This document shows positions 1-5,482 of a stretch of DNA of 9,876 nt, piece after piece. A model generated the notes under the pieces. The model saw nothing but the letters and a program-made list of their open reading frames with translations. It ran no database searches and was not told the DNA's origin. The translations under genes and the position numbers were made by a program. This DNA comes from Chloroflexota bacterium (GTDB taxonomy: Bacteria > Chloroflexota > Anaerolineae > Ardenticatenales > Ardenticatenaceae): assembly GCA_003520455.1 (NCBI GenBank), contig DOUV01000179.1, positions 1 through 9,876 on the forward strand, in the 5' to 3' direction. The stretch's first letter is position 1; each line of letters opens with the position of its first letter.

Positions 1-19
1 TGGTTGCACAAGAGTTACG

Positions 20-1426
20 CTAGTACCCGCGGCCGCGCGTGTTCCTCTGACTGCTACCGCCTTTGCCACGATAGGGCGGAACGGTGAGCTCAACCAGGCT
101 CCCGTGGCCGACATGCTTCATTTCCATCATGCGCTCCAGTAGCCGCGGCTCCACCTCTTCAATCCGGTTGAGGGTGATAACGGTCGGCAGGCGCGCCATG
201 TAGCGATAGTTGAAGAGCTGGTAGAGTTTCTCTTGGGCCCAGGGCGTCGCGCTCTGGGTGCCGAGGTCATCCAGCACCAGCAAGGGGGTGCGCCGGATCT
301 GCTCGAAGCGTTTATCGTAGGAGACGGTGCTGGTGGGGCTGAAGGTCGCCCGCAGGTGATCGAGCAGGTCGGGCACGACGATGAAAATCGCCGGATGGCC
401 CTCTTCCAGCTGCTGATTGGCGATGGCTGCGGCGAGGTGGGTCTTGCCCACCCCGAAATCGCCCACCAAGACCAACCAGCCGCTCGGCTCATGCGCGAAC
501 CGCTTGCAAAGCGCGACGCACTGCCGCAGCTTGTCGCGCTCCTCAGCCTTAAGCTCCAACGCCCGAAGGTCGAAGCGCGCGAAGGTCTGATCGCTCAGCA
601 GGTGCAGACTCGAGAGATCGCTTTGCCCCTGGTCCACCCCACTCTGGCGAAAATCGGGGGCCAAAATGTGGACGACCCGGCTGATCGAGAGGTCCACCAG
701 CCGCGAGCGGATGCGAATGTCGATCTCTTCGAGGACATGGTTGGTGGTGACAACGGTCGGGAGCTGGGCATTGTAGCGGTAGTTGAAAATCTGAAAGAGC
801 TTCTCCATCGCCCACGGCGTCGCGGCCTGCGTGCCGAGATCGTCGAGGATCAGCAGCGCGGCGCTGCGAACCTGCTCGAAGCGCTCGTCGTAGGGAGTGG
901 TGCTGGTAGGCGCGTAAGTGGCCCGCAGGTGGTCGAGGAGGTCGGGCACAACGACGAAGAGTGCCTGCCGCCCGCGTGTGATACTGTCGTTGGCGATTGC
1001 AGCGGCGAGGTGCGTCTTCCCACAGCCGTAGCCCCCCTGAAGCAGCAACCAGCCATCGGGGTCGGCGGCGTACTGCCGGCAGATGTGGTAGGCTGTCTGC
1101 AAATTCGCCTGGCGCTCGGGATTGAGGCCGTAACCCTCGGGGACGAACGTCTCGAAGGTCAAGCGTGAGAGCATCCCCAGATTCGAGATGCGGCGCAACT
1201 CCAGCTCGCGGCGGCGTTGCAGTTCGGCCCGCTTACAATCACACGGAATCGCGCGGCCAAACTGCGGGTGTCCGGGCGGCAGGTCGCGCCGCAAGAAGCC
1301 GGCCCCCTTGCATTTCGGGCAGACCGGCTCGGGCCTGGGCCGCGACTCATTCCAGTTCGTCGCGGAAGCGGCGGCGCGTGCGGTCCGCAAGATTCTCTTG
1401 AGACTGTCGTCGACCGGTTCCATCAT
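20..1426 (-). CDS. DnaC/DnaI-type helicase loader with two tandem AAA+ ATPase modules
   Basis: Probable ATP-dependent loader of the replicative helicase (DnaC/DnaI/IstB-like AAA+ family), acting in the cytoplasm. Residues are counted from the ATG at 1426 (468 aa). The N-terminus has a four-cysteine zinc-binding site (C36, C39, C62, C64). The first ATPase has Walker A GGYGCGKTH at 131-139, Walker B LLILDDLG at 191-198, sensor TTN at 227-229 and an RSR arginine-finger-like site near 240. A second complete module follows: Walker A GDFGVGKTH at 322-330, Walker B LLVLDDLG at 382-389, sensor region TLN at 418-420 and an ER pair in place of SR. DnaC and DnaI normally carry one ATPase in about 245-310 aa, so this is an internal duplication. 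The frame is open to an ATG at 1486, but ATG 1426/1423 follows an AAAGGA ribosome site and shortens the overlap with the DnaD gene to about 80 nt. Adjacency to DnaD and DnaB genes supports the role. An IstB-like ATPase of a transposon is less likely because no transposase is nearby. Confidence 0.88.
   Translation of the reverse strand: MMEPVDDSLKRILRTARAAASATNWNESRPRPEPVCPKCKGAGFLRRDLPPGHPQFGRAIPCDCKRAELQRRRELELRRISNLGMLSRLTFETFVPEGYGLNPERQANLQTAYHICRQYAADPDGWLLLQGGYGCGKTHLAAAIANDSITRGRQALFVVVPDLLDHLRATYAPTSTTPYDERFEQVRSAALLILDDLGTQAATPWAMEKLFQIFNYRYNAQLPTVVTTNHVLEEIDIRIRSRLVDLSISRVVHILAPDFRQSGVDQGQSDLSSLHLLSDQTFARFDLRALELKAEERDKLRQCVALCKRFAHEPSGWLVLVGDFGVGKTHLAAAIANQQLEEGHPAIFIVVPDLLDHLRATFSPTSTVSYDKRFEQIRRTPLLVLDDLGTQSATPWAQEKLYQLFNYRYMARLPTVITLNRIEEVEPRLLERMMEMKHVGHGSLVELTVPPYRGKGGSSQRNTRGRGY
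167..1057 (-). repeat. Intragenic tandem duplication of the AAA+ core
   Basis: The segments encoded at 740-1057 (first copy) and 167-484 (second copy) are collinear 106-residue blocks offset by 191 codons. A hand alignment without gaps gives 73 identities in 106 (about 69%). Conserved stretches include PDLLDHLRAT, YD.RFEQ, LDDLGTQ.ATPWA and NYRY. Homology also extends upstream into the TF..F segment before each Walker A. Both copies keep the P-loop Lys-Thr and the Walker B Asp-Asp, so neither looks like a dead ATPase. Divergence is greatest just after Walker A and around the arginine-finger site. Confidence 0.85.
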
Positions 1427-2057
1427 CCCGTCCTTTCCGCGCCCATCGCTCCAGAATCGAGCGGATATAGCTCCAGGTGCGCACATTACGCTGGGCCGCG
1501 AGGCGAAAAGCTTCCTCGATCCACTCCTCCGGAAAGCTGGTGGCTGCCTCGCGAAGCTCCTCCGCGATGAGGGGTTGGAGCAGGCCGACGTTCTGTTCGT
1601 AGAGTCTGAAGATATTCGGTCGCTCGGCCGGCACCGCGATCACCTCAGCCGACACAGTCAGGGTCTGCGGCGCCAGGTCGCCCTGCTCGATAGCACTCAT
1701 CACCTGCCGGGAGCGCTCCGTGTTCAGAAGATACCATTCCTGGGGCTGGCCATCCACCTGGACGAGCAGTTTCAACAACGTGCCGCGGGCCACCGCGCGC
1801 TCGAGAGCCTCGTCCAACACGGCGAGCGCGGGTTGCCCGGGTCGCTTGAGCCCCTGCAACAAGAGACCATCCTGCTCCAGCTCCTGCCGGCTGAGGTAGC
1901 GATAATGCCCCTTCTGGCGATACAGGCGCCAGATCGCGTGCAGCGTCAGTTTCAGCTCGGCCAGATCGTCAATCTGGACGAGCAACTCACTAAAGAATAG
2001 GTCCGGCACGGCGGTAAACCGCACACGACCGGGGGGAAACCCGAAGAAGCCGCTCAT
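1347..2057 (-). CDS. DnaD-domain primosomal protein
   Basis: A 236-aa primosome component by homology to DnaD and to DnaB of Bacillus, which remodel DNA and help recruit the helicase loader during initiation and restart. Residues about 149-207 form the recognisable DnaD/DnaB_2 helical domain: NIFRLYEQNVG, then a helical stretch ending in AFRLAAQRNV, WSYIRSILERW. Residues about 11-115 are consistent with the N-terminal winged-helix region, joined by a Pro/Ala-rich linker. The C-terminus (208-236) is highly charged and coded in the part that overlaps the loader gene. The ATG at 2057 has no good Shine-Dalgarno sequence, but no better start is visible. The overlap with the downstream gene and the same orientation suggest one operon with translational coupling. 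Confidence 0.85.
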   Translation of the reverse strand: MSGFFGFPPGRVRFTAVPDLFFSELLVQIDDLAELKLTLHAIWRLYRQKGHYRYLSRQELEQDGLLLQGLKRPGQPALAVLDEALERAVARGTLLKLLVQVDGQPQEWYLLNTERSRQVMSAIEQGDLAPQTLTVSAEVIAVPAERPNIFRLYEQNVGLLQPLIAEELREAATSFPEEWIEEAFRLAAQRNVRTWSYIRSILERWARKGRDDGTGRRQSQENLADRTRRRFRDELE

Positions 2058-2069
2058 TTGAAGGAGTTG

Positions 2070-2243
2070 TCAGCTCTGGGTCTTGAGGACCTTGAGGTCC
2101 AATGATCGAACCAACCATTCATGACTTTGCCCGGCAGATCGAGCCCCATCGGCGGAAGCGATCTTGAACGTAACCTCGAGGCTGAGAGTCCACATCGACT
2201 CGAGCCGATTGGCTTGCGGGCGTTCGCGGACATGTGCAGGCAT
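2070..2243 (-). CDS. Possible small 57-codon ORF, unrecognised
   Basis: An ATG-started frame of 57 codons between dnaB and the DnaD gene, ending 12 nt before the DnaD start. The translation has a protein-like composition, with a middle part reading LESMWTLSLEVTFKIAS and an end reading SHEWLVRSLDLKVLKTQS. No family or membrane segment is recognised. No Shine-Dalgarno sequence precedes the ATG, and the frame is open back to a TAG near 2282-2284, so the true start, if any, is uncertain. Third codon positions are only moderately GC-biased, unlike the neighbouring genes. The same DNA is open on the opposite strand too. It could be a decayed gene or part of a dispersed repeat rather than a functional gene. 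Confidence 0.22.
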   Translation of the reverse strand: MPAHVRERPQANRLESMWTLSLEVTFKIASADGARSAGQSHEWLVRSLDLKVLKTQS

Positions 2244-2260
2244 CTTGAACCCGCTTCGTC

Positions 2261-2283
2261 GCGACGCCCCGCCCGGGCGTCGC
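2261..2283. other. GC-rich hairpin in the dnaB-dnaD spacer
   Basis: GCGACGCCC and GGGCGTCGC form a perfect 9-bp stem around a 5-nt loop. No T-tract follows on either strand, so it is not a canonical intrinsic terminator. It lies about 150 nt after the dnaB stop and could still attenuate or protect transcripts. The rest of the 375-bp spacer holds two smaller inverted repeats (2087-2100 with GGACCT arms; 2357-2371 with GCACT arms) and no clear promoter. Confidence 0.4.
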
Positions 2284-2392
2284 TACCGTCCGAAGAGCGG
2301 AGAAATGGGGCGCCGGGCTTCGCTCACACCTGTCCCCCGCCGCCCGGTTGCGTCACGCACTGCAGGAGTGCTCATCCCCAAACAAGTAAGAT

Positions 2393-2407
2393 GGTGCCAC
2401 CTGCACC
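2393..2407 (-). terminator. Weak terminator-like hairpin after dnaB
   Basis: On the minus strand GGTGC and GCACC form a 5-bp stem with a 5-nt loop, 25 nt past the dnaB stop. It is followed by the T-rich stretch ATCTTACTTGTTTG. The stem is short and the T run is interrupted, so termination would be inefficient at best. Read-through into the DnaD gene is possible. Confidence 0.2.
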
Positions 2408-2431
2408 CGCACGCGCTTTCACGAAAACGGT

Positions 2432-4600
2432 TCAGAACACGATATCGTCGAGGTTCGAGTCGGCGTTGATCGGACCCAGACTCTCTTCATCGTAGAGGGT
2501 CTCGAGGCTGGAAAACTTGGCGTTCTCCTTGGTGAAGCGCAGTTCGACGGTGCCAATGGGGCCGTTGCGGTGCTTGGCGACGATGATCTCCGCGATGTTC
2601 GGGCGATCGGTGTTTTTGTTGTAGACTTCGTCTCGATAGATAAACGCGACGACGTCAGCGTCCTGCTCGATAGAGTTATGGACGATGAGATTATTGGCGA
2701 CGAAATTGTGTGGTCCTGGCACCGTGAGATCGTAGACCTCTTCCTCACCATCCTCCTCTATCGACTCGACCCGGTCCCAGTAGATCTCGCTCTGCACGAG
2801 AGCGCCGGTCGAGGAGTCAGACTTCCGAAGTCTCGGAAGACTTCGGAAGTCTCCGATCGTACCCCCTCGGCGACGACTTAAGCCGTGTGCTAGAAGCCGC
2901 AAATTCTCAGATTGGACCGCGTTCGCCACCCGCAGAGCTCGCTCCCTACTTCCATTTTGTTTGAAGATCGTCATGCCAGCATAAGCGGTCCCGGTTGCCA
3001 CGTGCACCTGACGACCAGTGATACCGACCTCTTGGATTGCAGGCTTACCATGTTTCCACCAGACATCACTCGCAATCACACCGCGACCTCTCACGTGTCC
3101 CCCAGGGGCAAGATCGGCATCGGCCATAGTTTGATCAGAAGAACCAGATAAATGGCGAGGAAGCGCGAGGGAGTGATTCTGTCGGAGCTCATCTAGCCGC
3201 TTCCAACCATCAATGGTGAGAAACTTGTGGTTGGCCGTTGCCCGAATCGTGCGTCCGAGTTTCGTCGTCAGCCTGTACACCTTCTTCACGCCGGTCGAGA
3301 AGGCGTTGCTGACAATCGCCCGTTCAAGCGTGAGTGTCTCGGGGTTCAGCGCCCATACCGCGAATCCAGCCTGGCCCGCCAGATCGCGGATGGCGACCCG
3401 AATGCCGGCGTCCGCCATCGGGACCAAAGTGTCCCCCACCAGACAGCCAGATTCACGCAGATCACTCAACATGGGGCGCTTGTCCTGGCGCGACTCGACG
3501 CCGCGGCTGAGTTGCGAGAGAGCGATCAGGGGGACGTGCAGTTCGCGCGCCAACCCTTTGAGCGAGCGGGAGATGTACGAGATCTCGTGAACGCGGTTAT
3601 CGGTGCGCACGTCGCTGCGCATCAACTGCAGGTAATCAACCACGATCAGGTCGAGCCCATGTTCGCTGGCAACGCGCCGGCTCTTGGTGCGCATTTCGAG
3701 CGGGCTGATATTGGGCGATTCGTCGACGAAGATGCGCGTACGGCCGAGGACGTCCACCGCCAACCCCACACGCTCCAGGTCTTCCTCATAGATTGGGCCG
3801 ACGCGCAGACGCTGGACGTCGATCCCCGTTTGGGACGAGACCAGGCGCGCCACGAGCTGATCGGCACTCATCTCGAGCGAGAAGTAGGCCACCCGCACAC
3901 CATACTTGATGGCGACCTGCTCGGTGATACTGAGCGAGAGGGCGGTCTTCCCCATCGCGGGTCTGGCAGCCAGAATAATCAGGTCGCCGCGCTGGAAGCC
4001 GCCAAGCAACCGGTCGAGGTCGGTGAAGGCCGTTTGGAGACCAACCGCACGGCGATCCATGAAGAGATGCTCGACCTGATCGTAAAAGTCAGCCAACACC
4101 TCTTTGATGGGGATCATGGCGCCGGTGAGCCGGCGCTGCGAAATCGCGAAGAGAAGACTCTCGGCGCGGTCCATGATCTCGGCCACGTCGGCGTCGGTCT
4201 CCTGGTAGGCCAGCCGGGCAATCTGCTCGGCGGCGCCAATCAGCCGGCGGAGCACCGAGTTCCGCTCGACGATACGCCCGTAGTACTCGACGTGGATCGC
4301 TGTTGGCACCCGCAGGAACAGTTCGGTCACAGCCGCCGGGCCACCAACATCGGAGAGCCGCCCCATCCGGTCGAGCTCATCGACCACCGTCAGCGCGTCC
4401 ACCGGCTCATCGCGCTCGTTCAGTGTCAGGAGCGCCTCGTACACCCAGGCGTGCTTCTCGCGGTAGAAATCGTCGGGCTTGAGAAACGAGGCCACCTTGG
4501 TGATTGCATCGGGGTCCATCAGCATCGAGCCAAGGGCTGCCTCCTCGGCCTCGAGGTTGTACGGGAGTGGGCGTTCGATGGTTGAACGACTCGCGGCCAT
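2432..4600 (-). CDS. dnaB: Replicative DNA helicase DnaB, interrupted by an intein
   Basis: Hexameric 5'-3' replicative helicase that unwinds the fork and binds primase. Residues are counted from the ATG at 4600 (722 aa). The frame opens at 4666, but ATG 4600 has a GGAG ribosome site 6 nt upstream and starts the usual DnaB N-terminus (PYNLEAEEAALGSML at about 13-27). The N-terminal domain spans about 10-110, followed by a linker helix and a RecA-like domain. Walker A is ARPAMGKT at 212-219, Walker B is LIVVDYLQLM at about 318-327, and LSQLSRGVE lies near 361-369. The sequence SDLRESG ends at 385 and resumes as SIEQDADVV after residue 642, so residues 386-642 are an intein. The spliced product would be 465 aa, normal for DnaB. 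The C-terminal part contains the IVAKHRNGPIG motif. It is the first gene of a replication cluster with DnaD and a DnaC-like loader. Confidence 0.97.
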   Translation of the reverse strand: MAASRSTIERPLPYNLEAEEAALGSMLMDPDAITKVASFLKPDDFYREKHAWVYEALLTLNERDEPVDALTVVDELDRMGRLSDVGGPAAVTELFLRVPTAIHVEYYGRIVERNSVLRRLIGAAEQIARLAYQETDADVAEIMDRAESLLFAISQRRLTGAMIPIKEVLADFYDQVEHLFMDRRAVGLQTAFTDLDRLLGGFQRGDLIILAARPAMGKTALSLSITEQVAIKYGVRVAYFSLEMSADQLVARLVSSQTGIDVQRLRVGPIYEEDLERVGLAVDVLGRTRIFVDESPNISPLEMRTKSRRVASEHGLDLIVVDYLQLMRSDVRTDNRVHEISYISRSLKGLARELHVPLIALSQLSRGVESRQDKRPMLSDLRESGCLVGDTLVPMADAGIRVAIRDLAGQAGFAVWALNPETLTLERAIVSNAFSTGVKKVYRLTTKLGRTIRATANHKFLTIDGWKRLDELRQNHSLALPRHLSGSSDQTMADADLAPGGHVRGRGVIASDVWWKHGKPAIQEVGITGRQVHVATGTAYAGMTIFKQNGSRERALRVANAVQSENLRLLAHGLSRRRGGTIGDFRSLPRLRKSDSSTGALVQSEIYWDRVESIEEDGEEEVYDLTVPGPHNFVANNLIVHNSIEQDADVVAFIYRDEVYNKNTDRPNIAEIIVAKHRNGPIGTVELRFTKENAKFSSLETLYDEESLGPINADSNLDDIVF
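2675..3445 (-). other. DnaB intein (RESG/SIEQ site) with a decayed homing endonuclease
   Basis: A 257-aa protein-splicing element inside DnaB. Splicing residues are all present: Cys1 of block A (CLVGDTL), block B TANHKFLT with His73, block F VYDLTVPGPHNFVANN at 237-252, terminal His256-Asn257, and Ser as the first C-extein residue. The insertion point matches the known DnaB site used by the Rhodothermus and Synechocystis DnaB inteins, which are about 430 aa. This one lacks most of the endonuclease. A remnant at about 107-220 begins PGGHVRGRG (114-122), which aligns with a LAGLIDADG-type block of the LLGHLIGDG kind but has Arg121 where the catalytic Asp should be. A later stretch (RALRVANAVQSENLRLL) resembles another endonuclease helix. 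The splicing domain looks intact, so host DnaB should mature, but mobility is probably lost. Codon use in the remnant is less GC-rich than in the flanks, consistent with drift. Confidence 0.92.
2819..2852. repeat. Nested palindrome inside the intein remnant
   Basis: AGACTTCCGAAGTCT and AGACTTCGGAAGTCT flank a 4-nt CGGA, giving a perfect 15-bp stem with a tetraloop. Each arm is itself palindromic around its central base, so the arms are also near-identical direct repeats. It encodes intein residues about 198-209 (GDFRSLPRLRKS) in the endonuclease remnant, away from the splicing blocks. It may be a small inserted or amplified palindromic sequence. Confidence 0.75.
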
Positions 4601-4632
4601 CGTGACTCCAATGATCAGCGACCAGCACGGTC

Positions 4633-4649
4633 TGTGGACGGGCTGTGGA
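4633..4649 (-). promoter_or_regulatory. Two TCCACA motifs upstream of dnaB (possible weak DnaA boxes)
   Basis: On the minus strand the dnaB leader contains CTCTCCACA and CCGTCCACA, sharing the TCCACA core of the TTATCCACA DnaA box, with starts 11 bp apart (about one helical turn). Each matches only about six of nine consensus positions. Binding is an inference from the motif and its place before a replication gene. No convincing sigma-70 promoter was found in 4601-4683. Confidence 0.2.
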
Positions 4650-4683
4650 GAGGATGTTGAGAACAACCACGCTCGAAAACGAT

Positions 4684-4721
4684 GGGAGGCGCGAGCCGGT
4701 CCGAGCCGACGCGCGCCTCCC
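4684..4721 (-). terminator. Terminator hairpin after the bifunctional nuclease gene
   Basis: GGGAGGCGCG and CGCGCCTCCC form a perfect 10-bp stem with an 18-nt loop that has its own CGG/CCG pairing. It begins 20 nt after the stop codon at 4742. On the minus strand it is followed by ATCGTTTTCG, a short T run, so it is a plausible but leaky intrinsic terminator. Some read-through into dnaB may occur, because no separate dnaB promoter is obvious. Confidence 0.45.
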
Positions 4722-4741
4722 GCGGAGAGCAGGGGTAAGTG

Positions 4742-5242
4742 TTACTCTTCATCCAAGAGATCATCCATGTCCAGGCTCTCGACAAAATCCTTGAAGACCG
4801 AGAGCTCTTCTTCTTCTTCGGGCGTCACACCCTCGTGGCCAGCCTCGGGCACAATCCCGGCACGGTCCATCACATCCTCTTCGACAAAGACCGGCGCATT
4901 CACACGCACTGCCAGGGCCACCGCGTCACTCGGTCGGGAGTCCACCTCGACCCGGTCGCCATCAACCTCCAGCACCAGCGTGGCATAGAAGGTATCTTCG
5001 CGAAGATCGTTGACGATCACGTGGGAAACCGTCGCATTCATGGCGTCGATCACATTCTTAAGCAGATCGTGAGTCAGCGGTCGCGCTACTCGAATGCCTT
5101 GCAGACTAATCGTGATCGCATCGGCCTCATACGGGCCGATCCAAATCGGCAGGTAGCGATCGCCGTCTTGCTCTTTCAGCACCACCACTCGATGCTGCGA
5201 GATCAAACTAACACGGATACTGTCTATTGTGACTCGAATCAT
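4742..5242 (-). CDS. Bifunctional nuclease family protein (DUF151)
   Basis: A 166-aa cytoplasmic protein of the bifunctional nuclease (BFN, DUF151) family. Plant members have DNase and RNase activity. Bacterial members are widespread but their role is poorly defined. The family landmarks are in order: [13 protein letters not shown] at 31-43, RPLTHDLL at 54-61, DTFYA at 83-87 and [13 protein letters not shown] at 101-113. The C-terminus (about 136-166) is very acidic, with PEEEEE and a DMDDLLDEE end, and could be a regulatory or interaction tail. The ATG at 5242 is preceded by GGGAGAAGAAGG, which supplies a ribosome site. It has its own strong promoter about 60 nt upstream and a hairpin directly downstream, so it is probably monocistronic, with possible read-through into dnaB. 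Confidence 0.9.
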   Translation of the reverse strand: MIRVTIDSIRVSLISQHRVVVLKEQDGDRYLPIWIGPYEADAITISLQGIRVARPLTHDLLKNVIDAMNATVSHVIVNDLREDTFYATLVLEVDGDRVEVDSRPSDAVALAVRVNAPVFVEEDVMDRAGIVPEAGHEGVTPEEEEELSVFKDFVESLDMDDLLDEE

Positions 5243-5304
5243 CGCCTTCTTCTCCCTCTACGACCAGGGCTGCCCACCAGACACGCAGCATCGCCCATGG
5301 AGCG

Positions 5305-5333
5305 AGTATAGCACAGCGGTTAACCGGGGACAA
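5305..5333 (-). promoter_or_regulatory. Sigma-70-type promoter for the bifunctional nuclease gene
   Basis: On the minus strand, -35 TTGTCC (5328-5333), a 17-bp spacer and -10 TATACT (5305-5310) with an extended TGC just before it. Transcription would start near 5298, leaving a leader of about 55 nt to the ATG at 5242. The hexamers match consensus at 4/6 and 5/6 positions. Confidence 0.7.
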
Positions 5334-5394
5334 GAGGTCCGCTTCCGAACGCGCGCGACAATCTCGCCGGCCGCCGATGACGAACCACCCCAGA

Positions 5395-5435
5395 GCCGCC
5401 CGCCCAGGCTACGACCCACTCCAGTCGCGGGCGGC
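5395..5435 (-). terminator. Large hairpin after the TIM-barrel gene
   Basis: GCCGCCCGC and GCGGGCGGC form a perfect 9-bp stem around a 23-nt loop, in the 240-bp gap between the TIM-barrel stop (5483) and the next promoter. No T-tract follows on the minus strand (TCTGGGGTGG), so an intrinsic terminator role is only suggested by position. Confidence 0.25.
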
Positions 5436-5482
5436 CGAACGTCGCCGTCTTCCCGCGCCAGTCTCCCCGCACCGCACGCAGG

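Noticed and set aside
233..1168. Long plus-strand frame antisense to the helicase loader
   Set aside because: It mirrors the codons of the opposite strand and repeats because that gene is internally duplicated; no protein family is recognisable.
20..1426. Transposon-associated IstB ATPase
   Set aside because: No IstA-type transposase, terminal repeats or target duplication are nearby, and the neighbours are DnaD and DnaB genes.
1424..1486. N-terminal extension of the helicase loader to the ATG at 1486
   Set aside because: It lengthens the overlap with the DnaD gene to 140 nt, has no ribosome site, and adds residues that do not resemble the family start; ATG 1426/1423 has AAAGGA upstream.
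2121..2495. Plus-strand frames in the dnaB-dnaD spacer
   Set aside because: They run antisense into the end of dnaB, have skewed Arg/Pro/Ser composition and no ribosome site; best explained by high GC lowering stop frequency.
3227..4585. Long plus-strand frame antisense to dnaB
   Set aside because: It is a frame shadow of a certain dnaB gene; composition is His/Asp/Gln-rich without any domain.
4601..4666. DnaB start at 4666
   Set aside because: The extra 22 residues do not look like DnaB, and ATG 4600 has GGAG at good spacing just before the conserved N-terminus.
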